Shown: piece by piece, positions 15,890-24,020 of the stretch
Layout: every line of letters starts with the position of its first letter
Position numbering within the stretch: the stretch's first letter is position 1
Source of the DNA: Candidatus Caldisaccharidevorator malaysiensis
Lineage (GTDB): Bacteria > Armatimonadota > Fervidibacteria > Fervidibacterales > Fervidibacteraceae
Reading direction: 5' to 3'
Length of the DNA stretch: 48,151 nucleotides
Assembly (NCBI GenBank): GCA_025057575.1
Contig: JANXBO010000020.1
Span: 1-48,151, forward strand
Notes under the pieces: generated by a model
What the model saw: the letters and a program-made list of their open reading frames with translations, nothing else
Databases searched by the model: none
Told to the model about the DNA's origin: nothing
Made by a program: the position numbers and the translations under genes

Positions 15890-16723
15890 TTGCTCCGTCT
15901 GTTGACGGCGATGCCGACCTTGGGGCAGTGGAGCCAACTCTTTCACAAACCCCTCATCACCATCGGAGGGGTCCAACTGTCCCTCGCCAACCTGTTGATA
16001 GCGTCTCTCCTTCTGGTGGTCGTTGGTTTTGTCGCCCGAAAGATTTCGGGTCTGGTGGAGAAGAGGCTGTCTCGGCGGACGGACACGACCGAACTGGGCG
16101 CCAAACTGATCGCCCGATGGGTGGCGGTCGGCATCTGGGTGGTCGGTCTGGTCGCCGTCGCCGATCTACTGAACGTGCGGCTCACTTCTCTCAGTTTCTT
16201 TGCTGGAGCACTGGGGATCGGGATCGGATTTGGACTTCAGACCATTGTCAACAACTTCATCAGCGGGCTGTTGATCCTGACGGAGCGGACGATGAAGACG
16301 GGCGACATCATTAGCGTCGGCGGTGAGACGGGGCGGCTGATCCACATCGGCGCCCGAGCCAGCGTTTTGCAGACCGGAAAGGGATCGGTCATTGCCGTGC
16401 CGAACACTCAGTTCATTAACGGTCCGGTGGTCAACTGGACGGTCTCCGGTCAAGGAGTGGCGGTGACCATTCCGTTTTCGGTCTCTACCTACGAAGAGGG
16501 TGAACGGGCAGAGGAGTGCGCCCTGCAACTGGCTCGGTCCCATCCACTGGTTTTGTCTGATCCAGGACCGAAGGTGTATTTGACAAGGATCGGCGACATT
16601 TTGGCTTATGAACTGGTCGTCTGGGTGGAAGACCCAATAGAAAAACCCCGGCTGGTGCAGAATGATATCAATAGAGCATTGATTCAAAGTCTCCGGGAGA
16701 AAGGGATTTTGGTAAGAGGCTGA
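15890..16723 (+). CDS. Small-conductance mechanosensitive channel (MscS family)
   Basis: 277 residues: three N-terminal membrane helices (~27-50, ~70-95, ~98-125), the third being the pore-lining helix with the alternating Gly/Ala pattern ALGIGIGFGLQTIVNNF, followed by the MscS beta domain (GDIISVGGETGRL, VIAVPNTQFINGPVVNW) and a cytoplasmic alpha/beta part. It would open on membrane tension to release osmolytes during hypo-osmotic shock. It begins 4 bp after the isomerase stop, so it is co-transcribed with sugar genes, an unusual setting. Start is uncertain: TTG 15890 gives a tight fit but no clear ribosome site; ATG 15911 is in frame. Confidence 0.88.
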   Translation: MLRLLTAMPTLGQWSQLFHKPLITIGGVQLSLANLLIASLLLVVVGFVARKISGLVEKRLSRRTDTTELGAKLIARWVAVGIWVVGLVAVADLLNVRLTSLSFFAGALGIGIGFGLQTIVNNFISGLLILTERTMKTGDIISVGGETGRLIHIGARASVLQTGKGSVIAVPNTQFINGPVVNWTVSGQGVAVTIPFSVSTYEEGERAEECALQLARSHPLVLSDPGPKVYLTRIGDILAYELVVWVEDPIEKPRLVQNDINRALIQSLREKGILVRG

Positions 16724-16737
16724 AGGGGTGAGACGAT

Positions 16738-17559
16738 TTGCAGACGATGAGGGCGACGAGAAGGAATCTTTTTCGTTATGGAGCAGCGCTTTTCCTCGGG
16801 ACGGGAGCGGTGGTGGGACAGAGGGATAAGAAAAAGGAGGGGAAAAAGGTGAAGTGGCGATTGGGGCTACAAAGTTACTCGTTGCGAGCGATGCCCTTTC
16901 CGCAAGCTGTCGCGAAAGTCAAGGAAGCAGGGTTGGAGTTTGTAGAGGGCTTCCCCGGTCATCTTCCGATGGAGAAGGCTGAGGAGGGGAAAAAGATTCT
17001 GCAAGAGCACGGCGTTCGGATGATCGCCTACGGGGTTTGTCGTTTGACCAGCAATGAACCGGCGATGCGCCAACTGTTTGAGTTCGCCAAAGGGATGGGC
17101 ATTGAGGTGTTGACGGCTGATCCCGATCCGGACAGTTTCTCTTTGCTAGACCGGTTGGTGGAGGAATACGGGGTCAAGGTTGCCATCCACAATCACGGAC
17201 CGGGTTCCCGATACCCCGGCGTGGACAGCGTCGTCAAAGCCTATGAGGGTCACCATTCGTTTATCGGTCTGTGCTATGACAGCGGTCACGGGGCTCGGGC
17301 GGGGGATGATGTGGTGGCTGCCGTCCGGAAGGCGGGATCGCGACTTTATGGCGTCCATCTCAAAGACGTCAATGCCCAGAAGCACGATGTGGTCGTGGGA
17401 GAGGGTGTGTTGGACCTCAAAGGGTTCTTTACGGCTCTCGTGGAGGTTGGCTTTGCCGGTGCTTTAATGCTGGAATACGAACTGGATCCTCAAGACCCGA
17501 TGCCAGGAATTCGCCAGTCGCTGGACTTCGTCAAAAAGACGACAGCACAGCTGGCTTAG
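16738..17559 (+). CDS. Sugar phosphate isomerase/epimerase-like TIM-barrel protein with Tat-like leader
   Basis: 273 residues. The N-terminus has a twin-arginine-like signal (TRRNLFRYGAALFLGTGAVVG), then a TIM barrel of the AP-endonuclease-2/xylose-isomerase-like group: RLGLQSYSLR, AIHNHGPG, LCYDSGHG, GVHLKDV, LMLEYE, which supply the usual His, Asp and Glu metal ligands. The reaction is an isomerisation or epimerisation of a sugar or polyol; the substrate is unknown. Tat-exported versions are common in polysaccharide-degrading Planctomycetota and Armatimonadota. TTG 16738 is favoured by AAGGGGTGAG at 16723-16732; ATG 16747 is an alternative. It is followed 17 bp later by a dehydrogenase often found paired with such isomerases. 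Confidence 0.78.
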   Translation: MQTMRATRRNLFRYGAALFLGTGAVVGQRDKKKEGKKVKWRLGLQSYSLRAMPFPQAVAKVKEAGLEFVEGFPGHLPMEKAEEGKKILQEHGVRMIAYGVCRLTSNEPAMRQLFEFAKGMGIEVLTADPDPDSFSLLDRLVEEYGVKVAIHNHGPGSRYPGVDSVVKAYEGHHSFIGLCYDSGHGARAGDDVVAAVRKAGSRLYGVHLKDVNAQKHDVVVGEGVLDLKGFFTALVEVGFAGALMLEYELDPQDPMPGIRQSLDFVKKTTAQLA

Positions 17560-17576
17560 AAAAGCAGGTTGGGACG

Positions 17577-18830
17577 ATGGCAGAGAGAGAGTTTGGGATT
17601 GCACTGGTCGGGTGCGGTCGGATTATGCCGGCGCACTTGCACGCTTACAAGGAACTTTGGGATCGGGGGCTTCGCTCGTGGCGGATCGTGGTTTTGGCGG
17701 CTCGGAAGGAAGAGGATGCCCTTCGCTTCCGGAAGAGGGGCGAAGGTCCCCCGCCCAGACAACCGGTGACCACCAACCCTTATGATCCGTTGGGCAAACC
17801 CCATCTTTATGTCAGTGACATTCACGATGATGTCCTGCCAGAGGTCACGACCGATTGGCGGACGGTGATGGAAAGGGACGATGTGCACCTGGTGGACATC
17901 TACGCAACCGTTTCGGTCCATCACGAGATCGCCATTGCTGCCCTGGAAAGGGGCAAGGATGTTCAAGTGGAAAAACCGATGGCGGTCACCGTTCGGGCGG
18001 GTCGGGCAATGGTGGAGGCGGCAAAGAAGGCGGGGAGAATTCTCTCGGTTGCCGAAAGCGTCCGCTACAGCCCCGATGTTCGGATGGTCCACTGGATGGT
18101 CCAAAAGGGTCTTTTGGGCACTCTTCAGACCTTTCACAGTTTCTCAATGGGAAGTGACTGGTCTCCGGACAAGGTGGTGGCTCAGACACCTTGGCGTCAT
18201 CTGAAGTTCTTAGCCGGCGGTGGGGCGAGCCTGGACATTGGTGCTCATCTTTGGCACCTTGCCCGTTATTGGTGCGGACCCGTCTCCCAGATTTTTGCGG
18301 TCACGCCCCTTCTGGAACCGGTCCGCTATATCCGCGACGAGACAGGGCAGATCGTTCAGAAAGTAGAGCCCGATGCCGATGATACCTTTTTCGCCCTTTG
18401 CCGCTTTGAGACAGGGGCTTTTGGCACCGTCGGTTTCAGTTGGGGCGGTCGTGGCGGTCGGATCGGAATGCCGACCAGTTTGTTCGGTTCCAAAGGTTGC
18501 CTTATCGGCGATCAGGTCTCTTTAGAGGACGGGACGAAGGGGACCGTCGCTGAGGTCTTTGCCCAATTCGCCAGTGAGGAAGAAAAGGAGAAAGTGTTTC
18601 CTCTGGGGATTACCGATGCGTTCACTTTGGAGAAGTGGGACTGGCTGAGAGCCTGCCAAACGAGGCAGCCGCCCGAAGCGGATGGAGAGGAAGGTCTTTG
18701 GGATTTGGTTTGTAGTTTCGCTATGTTGGAATCGGACGCCGTCGGTCGTCCCGTGACGCCCCAGGAAATCCTGGACGGGACCGTTGACCAGTATCAGAGA
18801 CCTCTGGACGAGCACTACGGGCTCCTTTAA
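17577..18830 (+). CDS. Gfo/Idh/MocA-family oxidoreductase
   Basis: 417 residues. N-terminal Rossmann fold with GIALVGCGRIMPAHLHAY (nucleotide loop), the VEKPMAVT motif with the conserved lysine, and a C-terminal alpha/beta domain with GASLDIGAHLWHLARYW, which places the catalytic Asp/His. Such enzymes oxidise or epimerise sugars and inositols with NAD(P). Coupling with the isomerase/epimerase upstream suggests the two act in the same sugar pathway. A stretch of about 50 residues between the first two strands (residues ~45-95, rich in charged residues and proline) is longer than in typical members. ATG start behind GCAGGTTGGG. Its stop overlaps the stop of the converging PAP2 gene. Confidence 0.85.
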   Translation: MAEREFGIALVGCGRIMPAHLHAYKELWDRGLRSWRIVVLAARKEEDALRFRKRGEGPPPRQPVTTNPYDPLGKPHLYVSDIHDDVLPEVTTDWRTVMERDDVHLVDIYATVSVHHEIAIAALERGKDVQVEKPMAVTVRAGRAMVEAAKKAGRILSVAESVRYSPDVRMVHWMVQKGLLGTLQTFHSFSMGSDWSPDKVVAQTPWRHLKFLAGGGASLDIGAHLWHLARYWCGPVSQIFAVTPLLEPVRYIRDETGQIVQKVEPDADDTFFALCRFETGAFGTVGFSWGGRGGRIGMPTSLFGSKGCLIGDQVSLEDGTKGTVAEVFAQFASEEEKEKVFPLGITDAFTLEKWDWLRACQTRQPPEADGEEGLWDLVCSFAMLESDAVGRPVTPQEILDGTVDQYQRPLDEHYGLL

Positions 18831-19483
18831 ATTGAATAAGCCTGCTCCTTTGGGACGGTTTGATGGGGTTTCTTGAAGGACCTTGTCCGCCACGCCCAAA
18901 GATAAGCAGCGATGCTGCCGATCACAAAACCCAGAAGGGCTCCACCCACCACATCGGTCGGGTAGTGAACGCCCAAAGCCACCCGCGAAAAGGAGATCAG
19001 GGAGGCAAGGGTCCACCAGAGAACCCTCGGAGGAGCCAGAGTGCTCACAAAGGCAGCGACCCCAAAAGAGTTGGCAGCGTGGGAAGACGGGAAAGAGGGG
19101 CTGACCGTTTCGGAGGGCGTTTGCTGATAGGGTCGGGGTCGGTTCACAAGGGGCTTGATCAAGCGGCTGCTCACCCCATCAGAAGCCCCCAAAACGAGAG
19201 CCAGACCAATGACCACTGATAGCCAGTGGTGGAGGGCTCGCCTGGTATTTCGTTGCTCTTTGACCGCTTGATAGAACAGCCAGGAGAGGAGAGCAAGCCA
19301 GAAAAACGGCATCTTTCCCATTCTGGTGAAGAAAGTCATCAACGAAGTCACCAGATGGTCGGAAGCCCAGCCCTGAACCACTTTCAAAAGAGCCCTGTCC
19401 ATCTCTGTCAGGGAAACCGGAAACAAGGCAACGAGGCAGGTGAGGACCAAAAAAAGGACACCGCTGGCAAGGATTTTTCTCAA
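18827..19483 (-). CDS. PAP2-family membrane phosphatase
   Basis: 218 residues with about five to six membrane helices and the three PAP2 motifs: KPLVNRPRP, PSFPSSHAAN and SRVALGVHYPTDVVGG. These form the histidine-phosphate active site used on lipid phosphates such as undecaprenyl pyrophosphate or phosphatidic acid, with the site facing the periplasm. Last gene of the - strand run that begins with thrB. The TTG at 19483 overlaps the stop of the small upstream gene (TTGA), indicating translational coupling. Its stop interlocks with that of the + strand dehydrogenase (TTTAA). Confidence 0.85.
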   Translation of the reverse strand: MRKILASGVLFLVLTCLVALFPVSLTEMDRALLKVVQGWASDHLVTSLMTFFTRMGKMPFFWLALLSWLFYQAVKEQRNTRRALHHWLSVVIGLALVLGASDGVSSRLIKPLVNRPRPYQQTPSETVSPSFPSSHAANSFGVAAFVSTLAPPRVLWWTLASLISFSRVALGVHYPTDVVGGALLGFVIGSIAAYLWAWRTRSFKKPHQTVPKEQAYSI

Positions 19484-19695
19484 AAGGGTCTGATGATCAG
19501 AAGGTAGAGAGAGACGGCCATTATGAAGATTAGCGTTGCGATGAGAACGATCGCACTGACTTTCCAGGAAAGGGACGCCTCCTGTTTCCAGCGATCTTTA
19601 AGAGACCAGAATAGTTCGCGGCAAAGGGCAAGGACGAAGAGAACAACAAAAACGACCGTTATGATCAGAACCAAGCGCGCCAGAAGCAGAGCCAA
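19480..19695 (-). CDS. Small two-helix membrane protein
   Basis: 71 residues with two predicted membrane helices (LIITVVFVVLFVLALCREL and ISAIVLIATLIFIMAVSLYLL-like segment near the C-terminus) joined by a short charged loop (KDRWKQEAS). No family recognised. It lies between acyP (6 bp away) and the PAP2 gene (overlap), with a TTG start behind GGTGACGGAG; the tight packing is the main reason to regard it as real. Confidence 0.5.
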   Translation of the reverse strand: MALLLARLVLIITVVFVVLFVLALCRELFWSLKDRWKQEASLSWKVSAIVLIATLIFIMAVSLYLLIIRPF

Positions 19696-19701
19696 ACTCC
19701 G

Positions 19702-20001
19702 TCACCATCTCAATTCAAAATCCCGAAAACTTCCCGTCGGCTCTCCCCACTCAACAGCCACGGACTCCACCACCGCCCCGGGAGGACCTTGGTGGAGGGC
19801 TTGGATCAGTTTCTCCAGCGCTTCTGGCGAGCCTTCTGCGACGACCTCTACGCCCCCGCTTCTCAGGTTCCGGACGAAACCCGTGATGCCGCCCAAGGAG
19901 CGGGCTTTTCTGATCACAAAGTAGCGAAAGCCGACCCCCTGGACGATCCCATTGATGAGGACCCGAACTCTTTTCTGCTGATGAGAAAGCGCCTCCGTCA
20001 T
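19702..20001 (-). CDS. acyP: Acylphosphatase
   Basis: 99 residues, the usual length. The signature VQGVGFRYFVIRKARSLGG with the phosphate-binding arginine, and the second motif TGFVRNLRSGGVEVVAEG with the catalytic asparagine, are intact. The enzyme hydrolyses carboxyl-phosphate bonds such as acetyl phosphate or carbamoyl phosphate in the cytoplasm. Start ATG at 20001 overlaps the stop of the upstream gene as ATGA. Part of the thrB-to-PAP2 operon. Confidence 0.93.
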   Translation of the reverse strand: MTEALSHQQKRVRVLINGIVQGVGFRYFVIRKARSLGGITGFVRNLRSGGVEVVAEGSPEALEKLIQALHQGPPGAVVESVAVEWGEPTGSFRDFELRW

Positions 20002-20333
20002 TTCCGCCTCAAACTGGCACCATAGAGGTTGATGCCGTGACCGGCGATCAAGGAACTGATCCAACTCATTAAAAAGGCAAACAGCATTTCGGCGATTGGG
20101 TAACTCAGTTCATTCCAGCCGGACCCTCGGTTGATGGCATCTTTCAGGACTTGATCCAGCGATCCAAGGGAGCCATAAGCCCAATAAAAGACGACCAGCA
20201 GGAGAGAAATGCCGATGAGGAAGGTGCCCAACCCTATCAGCCTCCCGACGCCATCGGGAGCCGACATCTCGGAGGCAGCACCAATACTCAGATTCTCTGC
20301 CCGTTCCTCTTGAACGCGCCGTCCCATTGCCAT
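19998..20333 (-). CDS. Hypothetical two-helix membrane protein
   Basis: 111 residues: a polar N-terminal tail of ~30 residues, a membrane helix (LIGLGTFLIGISLLLVVFYW), a linker and a second hydrophobic segment (IAEMLFAFLMSWISSLIA) ending in a short basic tail. No known domain. ATG start behind AAGAG, 11 bp after the thrB stop, and ATGA overlap with acyP, so it is firmly inside the operon. Function unknown. Confidence 0.65.
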   Translation of the reverse strand: MAMGRRVQEERAENLSIGAASEMSAPDGVGRLIGLGTFLIGISLLLVVFYWAYGSLGSLDQVLKDAINRGSGWNELSYPIAEMLFAFLMSWISSLIAGHGINLYGASLRRK

Positions 20334-20344
20334 CTCTTAACCGT

Positions 20345-21286
20345 TCACCTGCTGACGGTCTCCCAACGCCAGACGACTCCTTTGGCTCTGAGAGGGACCC
20401 AGCGTCCGACACATTTCACTCCCTTTTGCTCCAAAGAATGGCACATCGCCGATGCCACCGTCGCTGCCGTCGCTTGATCAGGGCACCAGGCGGCGACCGT
20501 CGGACCCGCACCGCTCAAATGAGCCCCCATCGCACCGTTTCTCTGGGCTTGTTCAAAGAGATCTCTCATTCCCTTTACCAGTTTTGCCCGATAGGGTTGA
20601 TGAAGTCGGTCGTCCATCGCCCATTTCAAAAGGGATCGGTCCCTTGTGGTCACCGCCGCTGTCAGCACAGCGAGTCGGCTCAAATTGTAGACCGCATCGG
20701 AGAGGGGAACTTTTTTGGGGAGCACCTGTCGGGCAATCCCCGTTTCCAGGCGATAGGAAGGGATGCAGAGAGCGATCCAGATATTTTCTGGCGATCCCAA
20801 GGGGACGACGAGAGGGGTGTCGTCGGAAGGACAGACAGCGATGATCCCGCCGAAAAGAGCCGCCGCCGCATTGTCCCAGTGCCCTTCCATTTGAGCCGCC
20901 AGGGTGAGGATCTGATGACGGGCAAGAGGGCGATCGCAAATCAGGTTGGCGGCGACCAGGGCACCGACCCGAGCGGCTGCGGAACTACCCAATCCCCGAG
21001 CCAAAGGGATTCGGTTGATCAGCGTCAGGCGGTAGCCCGATTGCAACGGTTTCACCCGATTGCCTCCGACAGCCAACACGAACCGGTCAAGGGCTTGAAC
21101 GGCGATGTTGGACTGATCGGTCGGCACCTCATCAGCGCCTTCCCCTTCAACGGTCACTGACCAACCATCCGCAGGAGCGGTCAGGTGCACTTCGCTCGTC
21201 CAGTTAAGGGCAGCCCCCAGGCAGTCAAAACCTGGTCCCAGATTGCCCATCGTCGCCGGAACCAGAACCCGCACAGACTTCGTCAA
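20345..21286 (-). CDS. thrB: Homoserine kinase (GHMP family)
   Basis: About 313 residues of the GHMP kinase fold. Motif 1 is PATMGNLGPGFDCLGAAL, the ATP-binding loop PLARGLGSSAAARVGAL, and the C-terminal motif HLSGAGPTVAAW. These, with the length, fit homoserine kinase, which makes O-phosphohomoserine for threonine synthesis. No threonine synthase is in the window. I chose TTG 21286 because it puts the usual V-R-V-x-V-P-A-T start near the N-terminus and has AAAGGA eleven bases upstream; the frame is open to 21337, where it would overlap the start of the divergent glycosyltransferase gene. First gene of an operon with small membrane proteins, acyP and PAP2. Confidence 0.88.
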   Translation of the reverse strand: MTKSVRVLVPATMGNLGPGFDCLGAALNWTSEVHLTAPADGWSVTVEGEGADEVPTDQSNIAVQALDRFVLAVGGNRVKPLQSGYRLTLINRIPLARGLGSSAAARVGALVAANLICDRPLARHQILTLAAQMEGHWDNAAAALFGGIIAVCPSDDTPLVVPLGSPENIWIALCIPSYRLETGIARQVLPKKVPLSDAVYNLSRLAVLTAAVTTRDRSLLKWAMDDRLHQPYRAKLVKGMRDLFEQAQRNGAMGAHLSGAGPTVAAWCPDQATAATVASAMCHSLEQKGVKCVGRWVPLRAKGVVWRWETVSR

Positions 21287-21351
21287 ATTCTTCGTCCGTC
21301 CTTTCCAACAGTGTCGGTAGAGCCCGCTAATTGGCAAAATTTTCCCGCTGG

Positions 21352-22989
21352 ATGAAGAAACTGGTTAATCAAGCAGCCCCGTCGGTCACCCTGTGGGTCG
21401 TCGTGGTGCTGGGCTACTTGCCCGTTATGTTAATTCTGCGCAATCCCCCTGCACTGATGGGTGATGAAGCCTACTACGCTCGTTGTCCTCTGGAAATGAG
21501 CAACAGAGGGGACTTTTGGGCGCCCTACTTCAATGGTCAGCCTCGGTTCAAGAAACCACCTCTGTGTTACTGGACAGTGGCGGCTGCTTACCGAATTTTC
21601 GGCATATCGGAAACGACCGCCCGAATGCCATCCCTTCTGGCAGTTATCCTGACGGCTCTCCTGCTCTCTGTCTGGGCGACCCGAGAGTCCGGACCCGCCC
21701 TTGGGCAATGGTCGGGACCCGCTTTTCTTTTAATGCCGATGACTGCCCTTCTCAGCCAGGCTGCCATTCCCGAGGCGACCTTGACTTTATTGGTGACTGC
21801 CTCCTGCCTGTCGGGCTGGCTGGCCTTTCGGTCCGAGAGGGGAAGCCTCTTGTGGACCGTTGTCAGTGGTGCCGCGATGGGTTTGGCTTTCCTGTGCAAA
21901 GCCCTACCCGGTTTTTTGCCCCTTTTGATCCTTTTCCCGCTGGTGATTCAGCACCGGACAGAAGGATTAAAGAAAATGATCCTGATGGTGGCGGTTGCTG
22001 TCGCCATCGGCGGACCCTGGCTTCTTGGAATGCACGCTCGTTTCGGGAAGGATTTCTGGGAAGTTTTTCTCTTTCGGGAGCATCTGCAAAGAGTCACATC
22101 GCCGTTGGAAGGTCACTCTGGACCCGTCTGGTATTACCTCCCTGTTGTCCTTATCGGTGCCTTCCCCTGGAGTCTGCGCCTGGTCAGTGGTTGGGTAGCG
22201 GGATTGAAAGAATTGGTGTCCTGGTTCTCCTCTGTTGCCAAGGGAAATCCGTCATCCCTTTCGGTGATGGGCTGGATATCGTGGTGGCTGACGGTGGTCC
22301 TTCTTCTTTTCTCTTTGACAACGACTAAACTTCCCCATTACATTTTCCCTGCTTTGCCCGCTGTTGCCTGGCTGTCGTCCAACAGTTTGAGGCAGCGGGC
22401 ATCCATCGCAGATCTGTTGTGGATAGTCCTTACCCTGATCCTTGGGGCTGTTTCCCTTTGGATGGTGGGCAGTCGGGTGGAGGCGCTTTACGGGGAGGCA
22501 GTCCTCCGATATGGGTTTGGGACAGGGGGAGAGGAAAGCCTTCTGGGGTTGCTGGCGTCTGGGCTTGTGATGGTGGCGCTTCTGGCAGGCGTTGGTTTCC
22601 TCATCTTCAGTTTGGCATCTCGGATGCCGTCGCCAACCAGCAGTGTTCAAGTGATTTTGCGGGGTCTGCTGTTTCCGACAGCGGCTCTCTTCATTTTCGC
22701 TATCCTGATGATCGGCTGGGCGGTGACTTCGTTAACAGGTGGTCGGAGCGCCGTTGCTCAGTGGGCAGCGGCGCCGGAGAAGGTCACCTTTGGTCCGGAT
22801 ATGGAATGGGCGGTCTTTTACTCTGCTGACACGGTCCCGATGTTGAGCAGCGTGGAGTCTCTCGTTGATTACCTCAAAAGTAATAAAGAGGCTCTGGTCC
22901 TTGCCCGGGTAGATCAGGCAGACAAACTGCGGAAGGCAAAAGTAAAAATGGTTCGTTACGGGATGTGGGTTGTGGGAAGAAGGGAGTAG
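21352..22989 (+). CDS. ArnT/GT83-like membrane glycosyltransferase
   Basis: About 545 residues with roughly 10-12 membrane helices. The first periplasmic loop carries the acidic pair of the GT-C superfamily (ALMGDEAYYARCPLEM) and FKKPPLCYWTVAAAYRIFG, both typical of ArnT/PMT-like enzymes that take sugars from polyprenyl phosphates and attach them to lipids or proteins on the outer face of the inner membrane. The C-terminal ~100 residues are soluble and periplasmic. Acceptor unknown. The start is uncertain: ATG 21352, or TTG 21331, with no clear ribosome site for either. The P1 peptidase gene begins 2 bp after its stop. Confidence 0.82.
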   Translation: MKKLVNQAAPSVTLWVVVVLGYLPVMLILRNPPALMGDEAYYARCPLEMSNRGDFWAPYFNGQPRFKKPPLCYWTVAAAYRIFGISETTARMPSLLAVILTALLLSVWATRESGPALGQWSGPAFLLMPMTALLSQAAIPEATLTLLVTASCLSGWLAFRSERGSLLWTVVSGAAMGLAFLCKALPGFLPLLILFPLVIQHRTEGLKKMILMVAVAVAIGGPWLLGMHARFGKDFWEVFLFREHLQRVTSPLEGHSGPVWYYLPVVLIGAFPWSLRLVSGWVAGLKELVSWFSSVAKGNPSSLSVMGWISWWLTVVLLLFSLTTTKLPHYIFPALPAVAWLSSNSLRQRASIADLLWIVLTLILGAVSLWMVGSRVEALYGEAVLRYGFGTGGEESLLGLLASGLVMVALLAGVGFLIFSLASRMPSPTSSVQVILRGLLFPTAALFIFAILMIGWAVTSLTGGRSAVAQWAAAPEKVTFGPDMEWAVFYSADTVPMLSSVESLVDYLKSNKEALVLARVDQADKLRKAKVKMVRYGMWVVGRRE

Positions 22990-22991
22990 CA

Positions 22992-24020
22992 ATGGATTGG
23001 TCGGTGTTTTCGGGTGTGCGGGTTGGTTCGGTGACGGATTTGGAGGCGGGAACGGGGGTAACGGTCTTAATAGCGGAAGAAGGAGGGGTGTTGGGGATGG
23101 AGGTGAGGGGTGGGGCGGCATCGGTTTTGGGTCTGGAGACCTCCAGTCCCCTTCACCTGATAGAAAAAGCCTACGCCATCGTCCTTTCTGGCGGTAGCGC
23201 TTACGGTCTGGAGTCCGTTTTTGGGGTGATGAAGTGGCTGGAAGAAAAAGGCATTGGTTTTGATGCCAAAGTGGCGAAGGTGCCGATTGTGGCTGCCGGC
23301 GTCGTTTTTGATCTGCGAGTCGGGTCGGCGACGGTGCGCCCGAACAAGGAATGGGGTTATTTGGCTTGTCAAAGAGCCAGCCCTCAGGAAATGCGGCAGG
23401 GCAATGTGGGGGCGGGTGCAGGGGTGACGGTCGGGAAGGTGTTGGGCTTTGATTATGCGATGAAAGGCGGACTGGGGATAGCGTTCAAGCGGGTAGGCGA
23501 AAAAGTCAATATCGGTGCCGTCGCTGTGGTCAATGCCTGGGGAGACATCGTGGACTACCGAACAGGCAAAAGGATTGCCGGTGCCTGGGACCGAAAAGAG
23601 AACCGGTGGCTGGATAGTGAAGAAGTCCTCCTCAGCGGTCAGATAGGGTGGGGTTTCCAGCCGATGATCGTGGGCGAAAACACGACCCTCGTCTGCGTCA
23701 TTACCGATGCCGGGTTGACAAAAATCCAGGCGAACAAAGCCGCCCATTTTGCCCAAAATGGCTTGGCTCTGGCGATCCGACCTGCTCACTCAATGTATGA
23801 CGGCGATGTCGCCTTCGTCTTGTCGGTCGGCAACAAGAGGAGCGACTTTCACGCAGTCTGCGTCGCCATCCAGCAAGCCGTTGCCGAGGCGGTCGTCAAT
23901 GCGGTCCTTTCTGCCGACAGCCTCTTTGGAATTCCGTCGGCTCGTTCCCTGCAGTCGTCGGTCCTTTCTGCGGACTCTTCATCAACCCGATCGGAGGGAG
24001 AGGCATCCCCACCAGGATAG
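22992..24020 (+). CDS. P1-family (DmpA-type) N-terminal-nucleophile peptidase
   Basis: 342 residues. SGGSAYGLESVFGVMKWLEE, GAGAGVTVGKVLG and the cleavage-site region GENTTLVCVITDAGLTK mark the DmpA/OAT P1 aminopeptidase family. These proteins cut themselves before a Ser/Thr, which becomes the nucleophile; here the bond between Asn230 and Thr231 is the expected site. Family members release N-terminal amino acids or act on beta-peptides and lactam-like substrates. ATG 22992 lies behind GAAGGGAG. The last ~35 residues run past the normal family end and overlap the C-terminal codons of the converging PHP-like gene by 39 bp. Confidence 0.85.
   Translation: MDWSVFSGVRVGSVTDLEAGTGVTVLIAEEGGVLGMEVRGGAASVLGLETSSPLHLIEKAYAIVLSGGSAYGLESVFGVMKWLEEKGIGFDAKVAKVPIVAAGVVFDLRVGSATVRPNKEWGYLACQRASPQEMRQGNVGAGAGVTVGKVLGFDYAMKGGLGIAFKRVGEKVNIGAVAVVNAWGDIVDYRTGKRIAGAWDRKENRWLDSEEVLLSGQIGWGFQPMIVGENTTLVCVITDAGLTKIQANKAAHFAQNGLALAIRPAHSMYDGDVAFVLSVGNKRSDFHAVCVAIQQAVAEAVVNAVLSADSLFGIPSARSLQSSVLSADSSSTRSEGEASPPG

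Noticed and set aside
20327-21160. A 277-codon + strand open frame
   Set aside because: Antisense shadow of thrB; the - strand frame has all GHMP kinase motifs.
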